Shown here piece after piece: positions 38,219 through 49,449 of a stretch of DNA of 64,000 bases (position 1 is the stretch's first letter; every line of letters begins with the position of its first letter). The position numbers and the translations under genes are program-made. Where the stretch lies: positions 1,116,001-1,180,000 of the forward strand of contig JAFCMP010000146.1 in assembly GCA_017506865.1 (NCBI GenBank), read 5' to 3'. This DNA comes from Tribonema minus. Its lineage: Eukaryota > Sar > Xanthophyceae > Tribonematales > Tribonemataceae. The notes beneath the pieces were generated by a model that saw only the letters and a program-made list of their open reading frames with translations, searched no databases and was not told the DNA's origin.

Positions 38219-40385
38219 GAAATGTGTGCATGCCCAAATGACTCCCACACTGTATGTCAGCGTTTGCAGTGCTCAGCAAATTTTGCAACTGCTGATGGCT
38301 GCAACAGAGCGCTGCATGTCTCTTCTGCAAGTGCTACGGGGGTGACAAGTATGTGGTTGACATCCATTGCAGCGAGGGCAGCAGTTGATCGCAGCAAATC
38401 ATATTCACGCTTGTTGCCTTCTTTCTGTGCATTATGAAGGGCCACTGGCATCACCATTACCACTGGCAGCCGTGGGCGTGGGCCCATTATCCTTTACTTC
38501 TGACGTGTGCCTTCAATCATACACACTGGTTTGCTCTCCGAAATGCACGTAAAAGTGATGCGCACGTGCACCCTAACACACCTCCACACGTCTCACAACA
38601 CAACAAAACATGAAGCAATACTGCACATATCCTTGCCGTGGCGCTCGTGAACACCCATACATACCCACACATGACTGAGCAAGCTGGCCTGTCTGGTGGT
38701 CAGACGCGCCAAGTGTGTAACCCAAAAGGTGCGGATGTGAAATTGAAGGAAATCTTCCCCTCTTGAAGTTGATAGGGGCATCATCAAGTGGCTGCGCCAT
38801 GCGGCACTGCTCTGGACTCCATAGCTGCGGCCATCAGCTGTCGGGCCTTGCTCGCAATCTCTTGCCTGCGGGATTATGACAGCACATAAAGCGCAAATAT
38901 CAGCCTATGAATCAACACAGAACAGACATGTCGACAATGAACTTGAAGCACAGTTCATTGAGAACTGAAAGCGTACTGGAGGGCTTTGACAAGCTCTGTA
39001 CCAGACCTACTGTACTGCACTAGGATATGGTGGCACTGCAGTGATGAGACATGGTTACCCAATTGTAGATGTGGGCCAACTGCGCAGTCAATATGCTGCA
39101 ATTGACCAGGTGCTCCTCCTTTAAAGGTGGTCACCACGATCAAATGTTGGCAGCCCTGGCATGCCTGCGCAATGCTACAGCAGACCTCACACAGCACCCT
39201 TGACCACGGAGCAGACCGAGGTCTGCATGATGTGGACCTGACACTGCACCCCCCCTGGACAGTGCATGCATGTGAGTTTGCCCCCACTGCACATGATGCA
39301 AGAACTGTGTCAGTGTGTCTGCTCATGCGATGCAGCAATGCTTTCGCTTGCATCTGCTCTGAATGTCACGATGTCCTGTTGGAGCACCTCATGGCATGGC
39401 CTGACATCAGCCAGAGCACTCTATTGCTGACACGAACGGGGCGCGCATTTTGGCCAGTACAATTAGGAACGGAGACGTACCTTGCAGTGTCCACAGCCGT
39501 GCAGTATGTGGCCTGGAAGCTCTGGCCGCTGCTGTTGACCTGCGACTGTGCATGGCAAGAGCGGCCAATGTGCTACGCGTCAGCCACAATCATGAGGGGC
39601 CAGAAATTTAGCACCATCGGTGATGCTTCCACCACACCGATGCATAACATGCGTGCTCGCCCACAAGTTATGCTGGCCTGGGAAACGGGTGTCGGATGAC
39701 TTCAGGACGCGAATGAGTATGATCAACAGCTGACGTCAAGTACAACGTGCGACCAGGGCCGCACGATACCTACGTACGAGTACGATCAACAGCTGCCGTC
39801 AATTACAACGTGCCACCAGGGCCGCACGATACCTGGTTGCACCAACGCTACAGACGAGATATAGATGTAATGACGTTTGAATACACCCCTAGAGGATTGC
39901 ACCACAAAGCCGTTGGCCGTGCCAAGGCTCAACGAGTGCCATTGCCAAAGAACGAGTGCCATCGAGTTCTCTGGCATCATTCAGACTTGCAAAGAGTTGA
40001 GGGGGTGCCAAGCTTTTTCAGGGTTGGCGTTAGTGCTGGCAAGGAAGCCAGTGACCCCCAGGAGCACTCTGCTGCATGTGCCAACCAACCATATGGCACC
40101 CATTTACTCAACTATAGACTAATCTGCTTGTGTGAAAACTGATGAGCATAAACACTATACACTGACCAGCACTCAGTATACATACCATACATACATACTT
40201 GAAGTTGCGCTGTACACACGACACTTCGCGCTGGCAGAAACACTCGCACGGCAACGCAGCATCCGCACCTTGTACGTTCGCGGCGAGTATACATACTTAT
40301 ACACATACTTGACGTTGCGCTGTACACATGTTACTCTGCGCCTTGCGCCGGCGGAAATAATTGCAACAGCGCAGCGCTTTCGCAC
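38219..40385. other. Intergenic with diverged flank repeat
   Basis: 38221-38425 is a diverged copy of the segment at about 26490-26700 on the other side of element 2. 39715-39840 holds two 63-base tandem copies containing GATCAACAGCTG and CAGGGCCGCACGATACCT. 40180-40385 holds a tandem copy of the end of the neighbouring minus-strand exon. A 190-residue plus frame at 39127-39699 has no recognisable features and is not called a gene. Confidence 0.55.
40180..40385 (-). repeat. Tandem copy of the exon end downstream of the Ser/Pro/Ala gene
   Basis: A unit of about 120 bases ending in CGCACCTTGTACGT (plus strand) occurs twice. It repeats the last exon bases and donor of the 40386-42587 exon. Confidence 0.75.
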
Positions 40386-42587
40386 CTTGTACGTCCGCGG
40401 CGAGATCTGGTGCAGCTGCAGCGCGCGCCGTAGCCGCTGCTTCTCCCCAAACATGGCCAGATAATCCATCATCACTGCCTGCGATGCCGCGCGTTTCGCC
40501 TCCTCCTCCTCCGTGAAAACCTCCGTAAAGAATGCGCTGCCGCCGCCGCCGCCGCCACTGCTGCCGCCGCTCTCCTGCCTCCGGTGCGGCGAGCGCCGCG
40601 GAGACGGCGCGCCGCCGCTGCTGCCGCTGCCGTTGCTGAAGCCGCTGTGCTGGCGGCGGTGCGGCGAATGCGCCGCCGGCAGCGCCGCCGCCGAGCCGCT
40701 GCCGCCGCGGGGGCTGCGCAACGGCAGTGCTGCGCCGCCCAAGTCGCTGCGGCTCGGCAGCAGCAGCAGCAGCTCCGCAGCGCTCGCGTGTGGCGAAATG
40801 GCCACGCCGCAGGTGCTCATGCTGCTGCCGCTGCTGCTGCTGAAGCCCGTGCCCCGCCGCGGTGACGCCTGCGTTGGCGTCGCCGCCAGCGCCGCCGCCG
40901 CCGTCGGCGACCGCCGCAGCGCCGCGCCCGGCGATTTGGCGGAAGGGCTGAGAGATGGCAGGCGGCGCACGGTCCTCGGGGACAGTGCTCCGCCTCCTGC
41001 TGCTGCCAGCGGCGCGGGTACTGTTGCAGCAAACGCCGCGGCGGCGGACGGCGACCGCCGCAGCGCCGCCGCCGCAGCAGACGGCGATGGTAGACTGCGA
41101 AACGCAGTGGGTGAGAGCGCACCTGCCGCCGCTGCGTGTGCAGCCGCGTCCTGAGCTGGCGAACGCAGCGACGCAGCTGCAGACCAGCGCGCGGTGCCGG
41201 ATGGCGACAGCGGCAGCCCCGACGCGGAGCGCGCGTGGCGGAGGCGCGCTGCAGGGGAACGCGGTCCTGCCGCCGCAGCAGCAGTGGCCGGACGCGGCGA
41301 GCGCGCCATGCTGTCAGACGCCGCCGCTGCTGCCGCCGCCGCCGCTGCTGCGGCGAACACAGAGGGGGGCGCCGTCGCTGCCAGCGCAGGCGCCGCTGCC
41401 GACGGCCACCGCCGCAGCACAGCGGTCGACGACAAGGGGCCCGCCGCCGCTGCAGCGGACGGCAAGCGGCGCAGCAGCAGTGGCGCGCGTGGGGATGTTG
41501 GGCTGCCTGCCGATGGCCACCGCCGCGGCGACGGCGGCGCAGGCAAGCTCGCCTGCAATTCCGCCAGCGCCCACGGCAGCGCAGCAGGCGCGGCAGTGCT
41601 CACATGGCGCAGCGGCGCCGCCGCCATTGGCGCTGCTGCCGCCGCTGCCGCGGCAGCGGAGGGCGACCGTTTCCGCGTCGGCGACGGAGGCGGCAGGCTG
41701 GCCTCCACATCCTCCAGCATCCATGAAAGCGCCGCTGCTGCTGCCGCCGCCGCAGACGGTGAGCGCAGCGGCGCGGGCGGTGACCGCGGACTTGCCGCCG
41801 CCGCCGCTGCTGCTGCTGCAGGCGACGGCGCGCGGCGCGGCGACGGCGGTGGCGGCGACGTCGACGGTGTCGTGGCAGACGGCGACCGCTTGCGTGATGT
41901 CAGCGGCGGCGGCGATGACAGTGAAGCCACTTCTGTGGATGTGCTGCGCGTGAGGGCGGGGCGCGGCGATGCGAGCGCTACCACAGCGGCATTTTGGCGC
42001 GCTACTTGGCTACTGCTGCGCGGACGGGCGGCCTCCGGGCCAGTGACAATTGTGGAGGCTGTGTGATGTGTTGGTGCTGCTGTTGACGGTCGGCGTTGAG
42101 CAGGGGACCCCTGCTGCGCCGCGGAGAGCTTTCTGCGCTGCGGGGACTGGGATGCTCTCGCCGATTCAGCGACATTCAGCGATAATATTTCATGTTGCTG
42201 CTGGTGCTGCTGCTGTGATGTTGCAGCGACCGTTTGGATCAGACTGGGTCGAGGGCCGGGGCCCCATATCTCATCATTCAACACGTTTTGCTGCGTTGCT
42301 GCAGGAAATTTGAGAGACACAGATAGACCGCCACGCTTGTGCCCTCGCGGGTCCTGTTGCTGCTTGCTGATAGGGTCGCTCCTGCGTCGTGGGCCCGGTG
42401 ATGTGGCAGCGAGGCCTGTGGCTTTCTGTGGCGGTGGCGAAAGCGATGTCGACTTTAGCTGCTCATCGAGAACTTGCAACAAGTCCGGCTCGAGGACAAG
42501 CTGGAGTGAGGGCTTCGACCTGTGACCTCGAGGACTGGGGGGCTTAAGGTGAATGGCGGAATGCGCAGGTGCAGGCTGCTGCCACAT
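40386..42587 (-). CDS. Ser/Pro/Ala-rich protein of unknown function (3' exons not found)
   Basis: ATG at 42587 opens a long frame. The exon probably ends at 40386, where AAG is followed by a GTGCGA donor. The first about 110 residues are the least repetitive (SKPSLQLVLEPDLLQVLDEQ). The middle is made of degenerate repeats such as RSPSAAAAA and LRRLPSAAA, rich in Ser-Pro sites. The last about 60 residues (FFTEVFTEEEEAKRAASQAV to GEKQRLRRALQLHQISPRTY) look folded and helical. Past the donor the frame reads through another copy of the exon end, so that tail is intronic. Ser-Pro repeats suggest kinase-regulated disorder, but I do not recognise a family. It is divergent from DNAJC17, 308 bases away. 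Confidence 0.5.
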
Positions 42588-42895
42588 CTAAAGGATGTAC
42601 GTCGGCAATGCTGTAGGCCTTTCTCGTTTGTTGAGCGAGCTACAGCGTCATCGTCATCCGAGAATCTGACTTTAATGTGGTCATTTGGCAGTTACTGCCA
42701 AGCCGTACCTACCCATTTCCAATTGTGAAGTTCAGTGAACACATCGACTGGGCTGCTCCATTTCGCGCACTGCAGAAGGTGCAGCTGCTGCCTTCGGCCC
42801 TGACACTGCTGCTCATTAACAGCAGCTGCGGTGAGAGCACAACGGGGGCCGAAAGTGCATCTTCACTACACAGACTACTGTGAACACACAGCAGT
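42588..42895. promoter_or_regulatory. Divergent promoter region
   Basis: 308 bases separate the starts of the Ser/Pro/Ala gene (-) and DNAJC17 (+), so both promoters must lie here. No TATA box or other clear element was recognised. Confidence 0.45.
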
Positions 42896-45800
42896 ATGGC
42901 AACGCTGGGCAAGGATAAGCCCTCTGAGGCGCAGCTGGCGCAGGACTGGTACGCCACACTTGGAGTGACCAAGGATGCTACCGATGAGGCCATTCAGAAG
43001 TCCTATCGTAAGCTGGCGCTCAAGTGCCATCCGGACAAAAATCCTGACAAGCCGGAGGCCGCGGCTCTGTTCGACACTCTCACCAGGACGAAGGACTTTT
43101 TGCTGGACTCTGAAACACGAAGGTTAGCTCGCATTCTCATAGCATTAAGCCGATGATGCTGTCTTGATGACGTGAAATGTGTGTGCTTCGTACATTATTC
43201 CGTCGCAGGCTGCCTATGCAACCTCTAGGTTGCCTGCAACAGGAACGGCGGCGGCAGCAGCAGCATAGTAGAAATCAAAGCAGCAACAGCAGGGATAAGG
43301 TTCTTGCTGGTGCAACATCAACGACCGGGACTGCCGGTGGTTGCTGTCAATGATGATCGGTTGACCTCACGAAAGCACACTGCACTGTCCTCGGATGCTA
43401 CATCCGGGCCGCTGCGGCTGGTCTCAAAAGCGGGCATGATATCGGCACTCTTGCCATCGTCGCTCCGTATCACGCAATAATCACATGCAGCCACATGTAC
43501 TCCAGTACGTCAATTCAGCGTGCAGCCTGCACCTATGTCCCCCCCTCTCTCATGTTGCGCTCTGAGACGGCAGGCACCCGCCAAACTCCCATATGCCCCC
43601 CTTCGTTGACCGCCCATCTTTCAGACTGTTGCACCTGTGCAGTCGCTTCACCGCCATACTCACGCGCCGCTCACCATGCCCCCGTACCCCCTCCCCCCCC
43701 CCGCCCCTCCCCTCCTTCACCCCCATCGCTCAGAGAGTACGATGCGAAGCGGCAGGCGGCGGAAGCTCGTGCGCGCCTCAAGGAGCAGCGCGACAAGGGC
43801 ATGGGCGAGCGCCGCCGCCGCATGAAGGCGGAACTTGAGGCACGAGAGCGCAAGCTCGCGGCGGCAGCAGCAGCCCCTGGCGGCGCGCAGCGTGGCGGCA
43901 GCGGCGCAAAGTCCGTTCTGGACAGGCTGAAGGAGGAGGGGAGGGCGCGGCGGGAGGCGGCGGCGGCGGCGCAGGCGGCGCGCGATGCTGCGGCGGCGAG
44001 CAGTGGGGCGAGGAAGCGGCCGCGCAGCGAGGCGGGCGCGGAGCTGGAGGAGCGGCAGGTGCGTCACCTGCTGAAGATACGGGCAATTTTCTCAATCTCG
44101 CGAGGGTTTTCTAGGGGTATGATTTGTGTGAAAGCCGTGCAGTTAGCAGTGACGTGCAGCGCTGCGAGGAGGTCGCCTTGGAGCAAGGCCGTCGTGGAGC
44201 TCATGCAGCGGTGAGTCAACTGTTGGAGTTGCCTCTGCAGAGCCACCTGCACAGTCCAGTTTAGCAGCGAAGCGAGGAAGTTGTCACAGAACCGTAGGAA
44301 CGGGTGTCCTCCTGGTTTGAATAGTCTCATCCCCGTCATTTGAGCTGGTACAAAAGTGACGCGAGTCTCTGGCCGACACCCTCGCAAAGCTAGACGGGCG
44401 GCACGGTGCATCACTTGTTGAAGTTGTTGGTGATTGCCTGGTTAATGAAGCTGTGTTGTGCGGCAACTTGAACCGCCATGAAGCGAAAACAGAGCAATGC
44501 CATCGTGGCCTCTTTGGACTGTGAAGCAGGAGGTGCATGAAATACAGATTAGCATGCTTTTTGATTGGTCAAGATCTGCGCAGTTTGGTCAATGCGGGTT
44601 GATTCTTAAAAGGTACTGGTGCTTCAACCGGGTGCAGCATCAGCCAGAGGAGGGCCAAACGTGTTGCTTGAACGGCATGATGTGGCATCTCAGCTGCCAG
44701 TGACAGAGGGGTTTGCAGGACACCTGCACTCTTGTGCTCATGCCTGCGCTCTGCACTCGAACAAACGGCGGCATCGAAAGTATTGCAATTGACTCTTGTA
44801 AATGACTGGCCACAATGCGCTGGGCAAGGCGGTAGCAGCACCAGGCACGGCAGGCATCGGCCCTTGGCAGGGCGCTGCTCCTCATGCAGCACCATTCACC
44901 TGCGCGGCTGCGCCTGTCCGCGATACGCTGCTTGCAGCAGCATGTCCGTCAGCTGCACTGCGCGTCGTGTGATCACATACGGCGCCCTTCAGTTCCCTTG
45001 CCACGTGCCGCTTTGCTGGCGCGCATGCTGTGCTAAGCGGTCAGGCCGGCTGACTGCTGCAGTGCAACGGTTGCGCCGCCTATAACTGCTGTGGCTGCGG
45101 TATCTCGAGCGCTGAATTTCGACGCTACACCATCTGACATGGACGAATCTGGTTGTTGCAAATGCGCAGGTTCGCGTCAAGTGGTCGCGGCGACGCTGCA
45201 GCCACGGCGACGACACCCTGGCCGTACTGTTCGGCCGTTACGGCTCCGTAACCGCCGTCTCCCTCACGGGCACCAAGGGCAACTCGGCGCTCGTCACCTT
45301 CGCCACGCCCGAGGCTGCCTCCGCAGCAGCAGCGGCGCTCAGCAATGACGACACACTGCGCGCCACGCGCGTGCGCGGCGGCGACAGGGCCATCCCGTCG
45401 CACGACGCGGACGGCGACAGCGGCGGCGGCGGCGGCAGCGGCAGCGGCGGCGCGGAGCGCGGCTGCGTCGATCACAAGGACTACGAGAGCGTCGTGATGA
45501 TGCGCATGCGGCAGGCGGCGGAGCGGCAGCGGCTCATACGCGAGATGGAGCATAGGGAGGGGATCGCGCCGTCCGCTGGCGCCGCCGCTGCCGGGGATGC
45601 CACTGATGATGCTGCGCGGGCTGCGGTTGGCAGCGGCGGACGTGCCGCCGCAGCTGGCGAGGGTGGTGGCCATGGCGCAGCAGCAGCGGCGGCGGCAGCG
45701 CCAAGCCTGGATGAAGGCGACGTTTTGGCGAGAATGATGCGGGCAGCGGGCGCGCCACCCGCTGCTGCCGCTGCCGCTGCTGCTACCGTCGTTGATGGCG

Positions 45801-46060
45801 GCAGCAGCGGCGGCGGTGCGCCAGCAGCACCAGCAATTGCTACGAACGGCAGCAGTGCTTCAACATCAGCGCCGACGTCAGCTGCTTCTAGTACAGACGA
45901 AGCTGATTTGTTGCAGCGCATGATGAATGCGGGCAGGGGGTTTGGTGACAGTGCCGGGGCCGCTACACAGGGTGGCGGGCGCTTTTCAATTGGGGGGTTA
46001 GAGGAGGGGGACGTTTTGTCCAGAATGATGGCGGCAAAGAAGGCCACTGTCGCTTCATGA
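42896..46060 (+). CDS. DNAJC17: DNAJC17-type J protein with RRM, three exons
   Basis: Exons 42896-43122, 43734-44058 and 45170-46060 join in phase to 480 residues. The J domain (about residues 17-75) has HPD at 45-47. Then comes a charged helical region (YDAKRQAAEARARLKEQRDK). Exon 3 begins with the RRM (VRVKW, then LAVLFGRYGSVTAVSL and SALVTFATPEAA, about residues 185-255). The RRM is followed by the helix DYESVVMMRMRQAAERQRLI typical of this family. J domain plus RRM is the DNAJC17/Cwf23 arrangement, linked to the spliceosome and nuclear RNA processing. An unusual C-terminal extension carries three copies of an E-G/A-D-V/L-L-x-R-M-M motif. The gene is complete, with TGA at 46058-46060. Confidence 0.9.
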
Positions 46061-46664
46061 CATATAGAGTATACATGATATGTCATGTGGTTTAGATATA
46101 TGTTTGTTGCGAGTGTGTTCATGCATTGAGTTTGTTTTGCGTACCCGACTGCATTCGCGCACTGCATCCGCAAGTGCAACATTTCCTGTATGGCGTGGAT
46201 GGCATTGCGTCACAAGGTGACCTGCTGCATATTCTTGCCTCAAGCCTCACGCAATGAAGGCCCTGGTGGGAGGTGGGGGCCGACTGATCGGCATCGCTCA
46301 GTTGCCAAACGTGAGTGACTCATACTATCAAAAGTAGATGTGCGCACTTTTCGAATGTCAGGTGCAACGTCAAATTGACAGGAAATCACTTGCTTCTTGA
46401 ACAAGCTCTTTGTGAATGGTAACGAGATGGGTTCTTGATGAAAAATGTATGTTTTCTGCGATCTCCTCAGCTCTCTCAGTAGTGCGTCTGATGGTGGAGA
46501 GTTACTGCTTGAAGGTGGAGAGTCGCTTCAGACTCCGCACGGGCCTCATCCCCGCGCCGACGAGCAGAGCAGAGCACCAGTATTACCTCACAGGTGCATC
46601 TTGCTCAAACTGCGGGGTCACATCGGCGAAAGATTTTTGACAGCACAGCTTTGCCCTTCCTCCA
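46061..46664. other. Intergenic downstream of DNAJC17
   Basis: AT-rich start (46061-46120) consistent with a 3' untranslated region. No gene was recognised. Confidence 0.5.
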
Positions 46665-46705
46665 CGGCGCGAGGTCACCACTCCCAACCCACACACGGCG
46701 AAAGA

Positions 46706-47351
46706 ATGAGAGACAGCTCTGCCTCTCATGTCAGCAGCGGCAAAGCGGTCGACCAGCTCCTAGTGTACGCCGATGCCGCTGTCAAGTACGTTGACGAGGA
46801 GCGCGCAAGGCTAGGCGACGTGCGCAGCGCGCTGGCCACAGAAGGCACCTTGCAGCGATGTCAAATTGAAGCAGTTCAGAAGACCCGGCTTCGTTCGTAG
46901 CTCGTACGTCTTGCTTGTCTTGCAGGATCACTGCCGGGCAGGATCCTAGGCGTCTTGCTTGACTCGCAGGATCCGCAACAGTCCTGGTTGAAGTGCCAAT
47001 TGAGTACTGGCGCTAGCACTTGGTGATGCATGCACTCACCACCATGCAAATTGCAATGTTGCACGCCAGTCACAGCTTGCATTTCATGGCTCTCGTTTGC
47101 TTCCGATTGTGTGTCTTTCAGGGAGCAAAAGTGTGCGGGCACAGTCGCTTGCCGTGATCTGCCAAGAGCTGCCAAACATCGCCCGGTATATCCTGCAGCG
47201 AGGGTGGAGGCGCGAGCTCACTCGGCCCAGTGCTAGGATGGGAGTCAACCCGAAGGTTGATGGCCATTGTGATAGACCTATTTCCATCCTGAGGCTCGTC
47301 GCTCGGCCTGCCCTCAGAGCTGATTTCAAGCTCAGAAGAGTCTGCAGGTAG
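46706..47351 (+). pseudogene. Left-arm gene fragment of unknown family
   Basis: ATG at 46706 opens RDSSASHVSSGKAVDQLLVY and continues through YVDEERARLGDVRSALATEG without a stop. The following junction reads GGCACC where the right arm has GGTTGG, so its donor GT is lost. The second exon-like part starts after TTTCAG near 47120 (GSKSVRAQSLAVICQELPN). No family was recognised. Confidence 0.45.
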
Positions 47352-47499
47352 GTGTGACCAGTAGGGTTGATCGCTCGGCCTATCTCAGGCCTCTCTCAGG
47401 CCTATCTCAGGCCTATCTCAGGCCTATATCATGCCTATCTCAGGCCTATGTCAGGCCTACTAGTATCTCAGGCCTATATCTCAGGCCGAGCTATCAACC

Positions 47500-48135
47500 C
47501 TGCCGGTTGCACCTACCCGCAGACTCCTCCGAGCTTGAGATCGGCTCTGAGGGCAGGCCGAGCGACAAGGATGGAAATAGGTCCAGCACAATGGCCATCA
47601 ACCCTCGGGTTGACTCCCATCCTTGCGCATAGCACTGGGCCGAGTGAGCTCGCGCCTCCACCCTCGCTGGATGCACCCACGCGATGTGTGGCAGCTCCTG
47701 GCAGATCACGGCAAGCGACTGTGCCAGCACGCTCTTGCTCTCTGTCAGGATGACAGAAGGGAGAAAATGACAGCCATGGATTGCAACCTGCGACTGGCGC
47801 GCAAGTTTTGACGGAGAGAGAGTGCATGCTTAAAGCGCCAACCTTGGGCACTTCAACCAAGACTGCTGCACGGATGTGAGTCAAGCATGACGTATGGGAT
47901 CCTGCGAGTCAAGCATGACGCGTGAGGCGACAAAAGCAGCCGGGTCATTTGAACTGAAGTCACTAACATCGCTGCAAGGTGACTGCCAACCTTCAGTCGC
48001 CAGCGCGCTGCGCACGCCGCTGAGGAGCCTTGCCCGCTCTTCGTCAACGTACTCGACAGCGGCGTCGGCGTACACTAGCAGCTAGTCGATGTCATGGTCG
48101 CTGCTAACATGAGAGGCAGAGCTGTCAGGCATCTT
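47500..48135 (-). pseudogene. Right-arm gene fragment, inverted copy
   Basis: Homologous to the left arm. It has an in-frame TAG just after DSSASHVSSDHDID, which disables the start, but it keeps a GTTGGC donor-like site and a CTGACAG acceptor before ESKSVLAQSLAVICQELPHI. Confidence 0.45.
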
Positions 48136-48170
48136 CCGCCGGTGTTGTGGGTGTTGGGGAAAGGCGACAA

Positions 48171-49449
48171 TGCGCCCCAGTGGCTCTTTTGTTAAACCAA
48201 TCACTTTTCCTCGCGCCAAATTTGCCGTGCAAAAAGAAACAGCGCTCGGCGCCAGCCAAGCAGCCAAGCAGCTAAAGGCACTTTCATGCACATGCTGTGT
48301 GCAAGGCCGTCACTAATGTTTAGGACCTCATCTCAGAACCAGCGAAGCTTGGCCAACCATAATCACACAGCCCAGTCTGGAAGTTGAGACCCCGCAGCGG
48401 TTAGGTGTTGCATGACACTTTCCTAACAAGAAGAGAGTACAGTGCAAGTCCAATAATTGTACTGTGCAGTGCAAGAATACTGATGCTTCCTGCAAAAAAT
48501 TCCTTGACTCCTTGCTCAATACCAGGTGCTCTGGTATCCTTTACGAACCATGAGATGTGACAGGTGTACGAACCATGAGACGTGAGATATGAATGCAGCA
48601 ATGCTGACACCTGTGAGAGCGCATATGCTGGTGATGCCAAGTCGAATTCTGTATAACCTTGGTGCCCATGTTTTGGTATCGTGGTGTGCTCATGAAGTGT
48701 ACCACCATGTGCAGCTACTGGCGCTTTGCGTCCAAATGGCCCAGAATCATGGCTTGCAGCTTGTGGACATGCAGGCACTGCCAACTTTCCGCAAGCGGCG
48801 CAACCACATGAAGTGTTGATCGACCCTGTAAATCAGGAGCGAAATTGAAGCATGCAGCACAGAGACATAGGCACCAAACCCAAGCATGCAGCAGGAAGCG
48901 CCACACACGCTCCGCAAGGAAACGGCAGCAGCAACGCGCCAGTGTGATAGATTTGCAGTCCCAGCTCACTAGCCTGACCCTATTCCCTCAACGTCGACTC
49001 AAACAAGACATTTGCCCCCCCCATAAAAATCCCCCCTCCCGCCAGCCCGCCCCCCTGCTAGTCCCCCACCTTCACTGCTGCCTTGCAGGGGGCCACCTGC
49101 CCCCACCACCAACAGCACTATGCAGATTCTCCTGGAATCTGCGCAGCAGACTGGCCATGCGCAAACAGCGCATGGTGGCATAGACCGCGCAGACCGCAGC
49201 ACCATGACTGTCCGCGCCACAGGCACCTGTCAAAAAGTACCACAGCGCTGTCCCCTCTGCCCCCAGAGCACTGCTGCCATCCCCATACACCCGAGCGCAG
49301 CCCCCCCGTTTCGCGCGCTGCACACCATCCTGACATCGTTGTGCTTACGAAAGATCGTCTCAGCACTGTCAACTGATGGCGACACGTTGCCAGCGCTCTG
49401 CGTCTGCCGACCCCAAACCCTAGGCTAGGGTTGAAACCCTGGGCTAGGG
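48171..49449. other. Intergenic between foldback and ATP synthase gene
   Basis: No coding frame with recognisable content. It includes a C-rich stretch (49010-49110) and a telomere-like tract that overlaps the ATP synthase stop codon (49411-49455). Confidence 0.5.

Larger units (their letters stand above)
46665..48170. repeat. Large imperfect foldback of two inverted gene-fragment copies
   Basis: The left arm (about 46665-47380, plus sense) and right arm (about 47485-48170, minus sense) are diverged inverted copies. Both encode a Met-x-DSSASHVSS start, LLVYADAAV-x-YVDEERARL, VRSALATE and, after a probable intron, SLAVICQELP and ARMGVNP-like sequence. The centre (47380-47485) is a run of AGGCCT-containing units. 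Confidence 0.85.

Noticed and set aside
26690-38230. Target-site duplication for element 2
   Set aside because: Sequences bordering the LTRs (CAGAT and GAAAT) do not match; only the longer diverged flank repeat is present.
39127-39699. 190-residue plus-strand frame
   Set aside because: No recognisable motif, no splice or context support; likely chance.
40513-42066. Long plus-strand Ala/Arg-rich frames opposite the Ser/Pro/Ala gene
   Set aside because: Antisense shadows of GC-rich repeats; the minus frame has an ATG, a donor site and non-repetitive ends.
47380-47490. AGGCCT repeats as a CRISPR-like array
   Set aside because: Units are short, irregular and have no spacers; they form the centre of the foldback.
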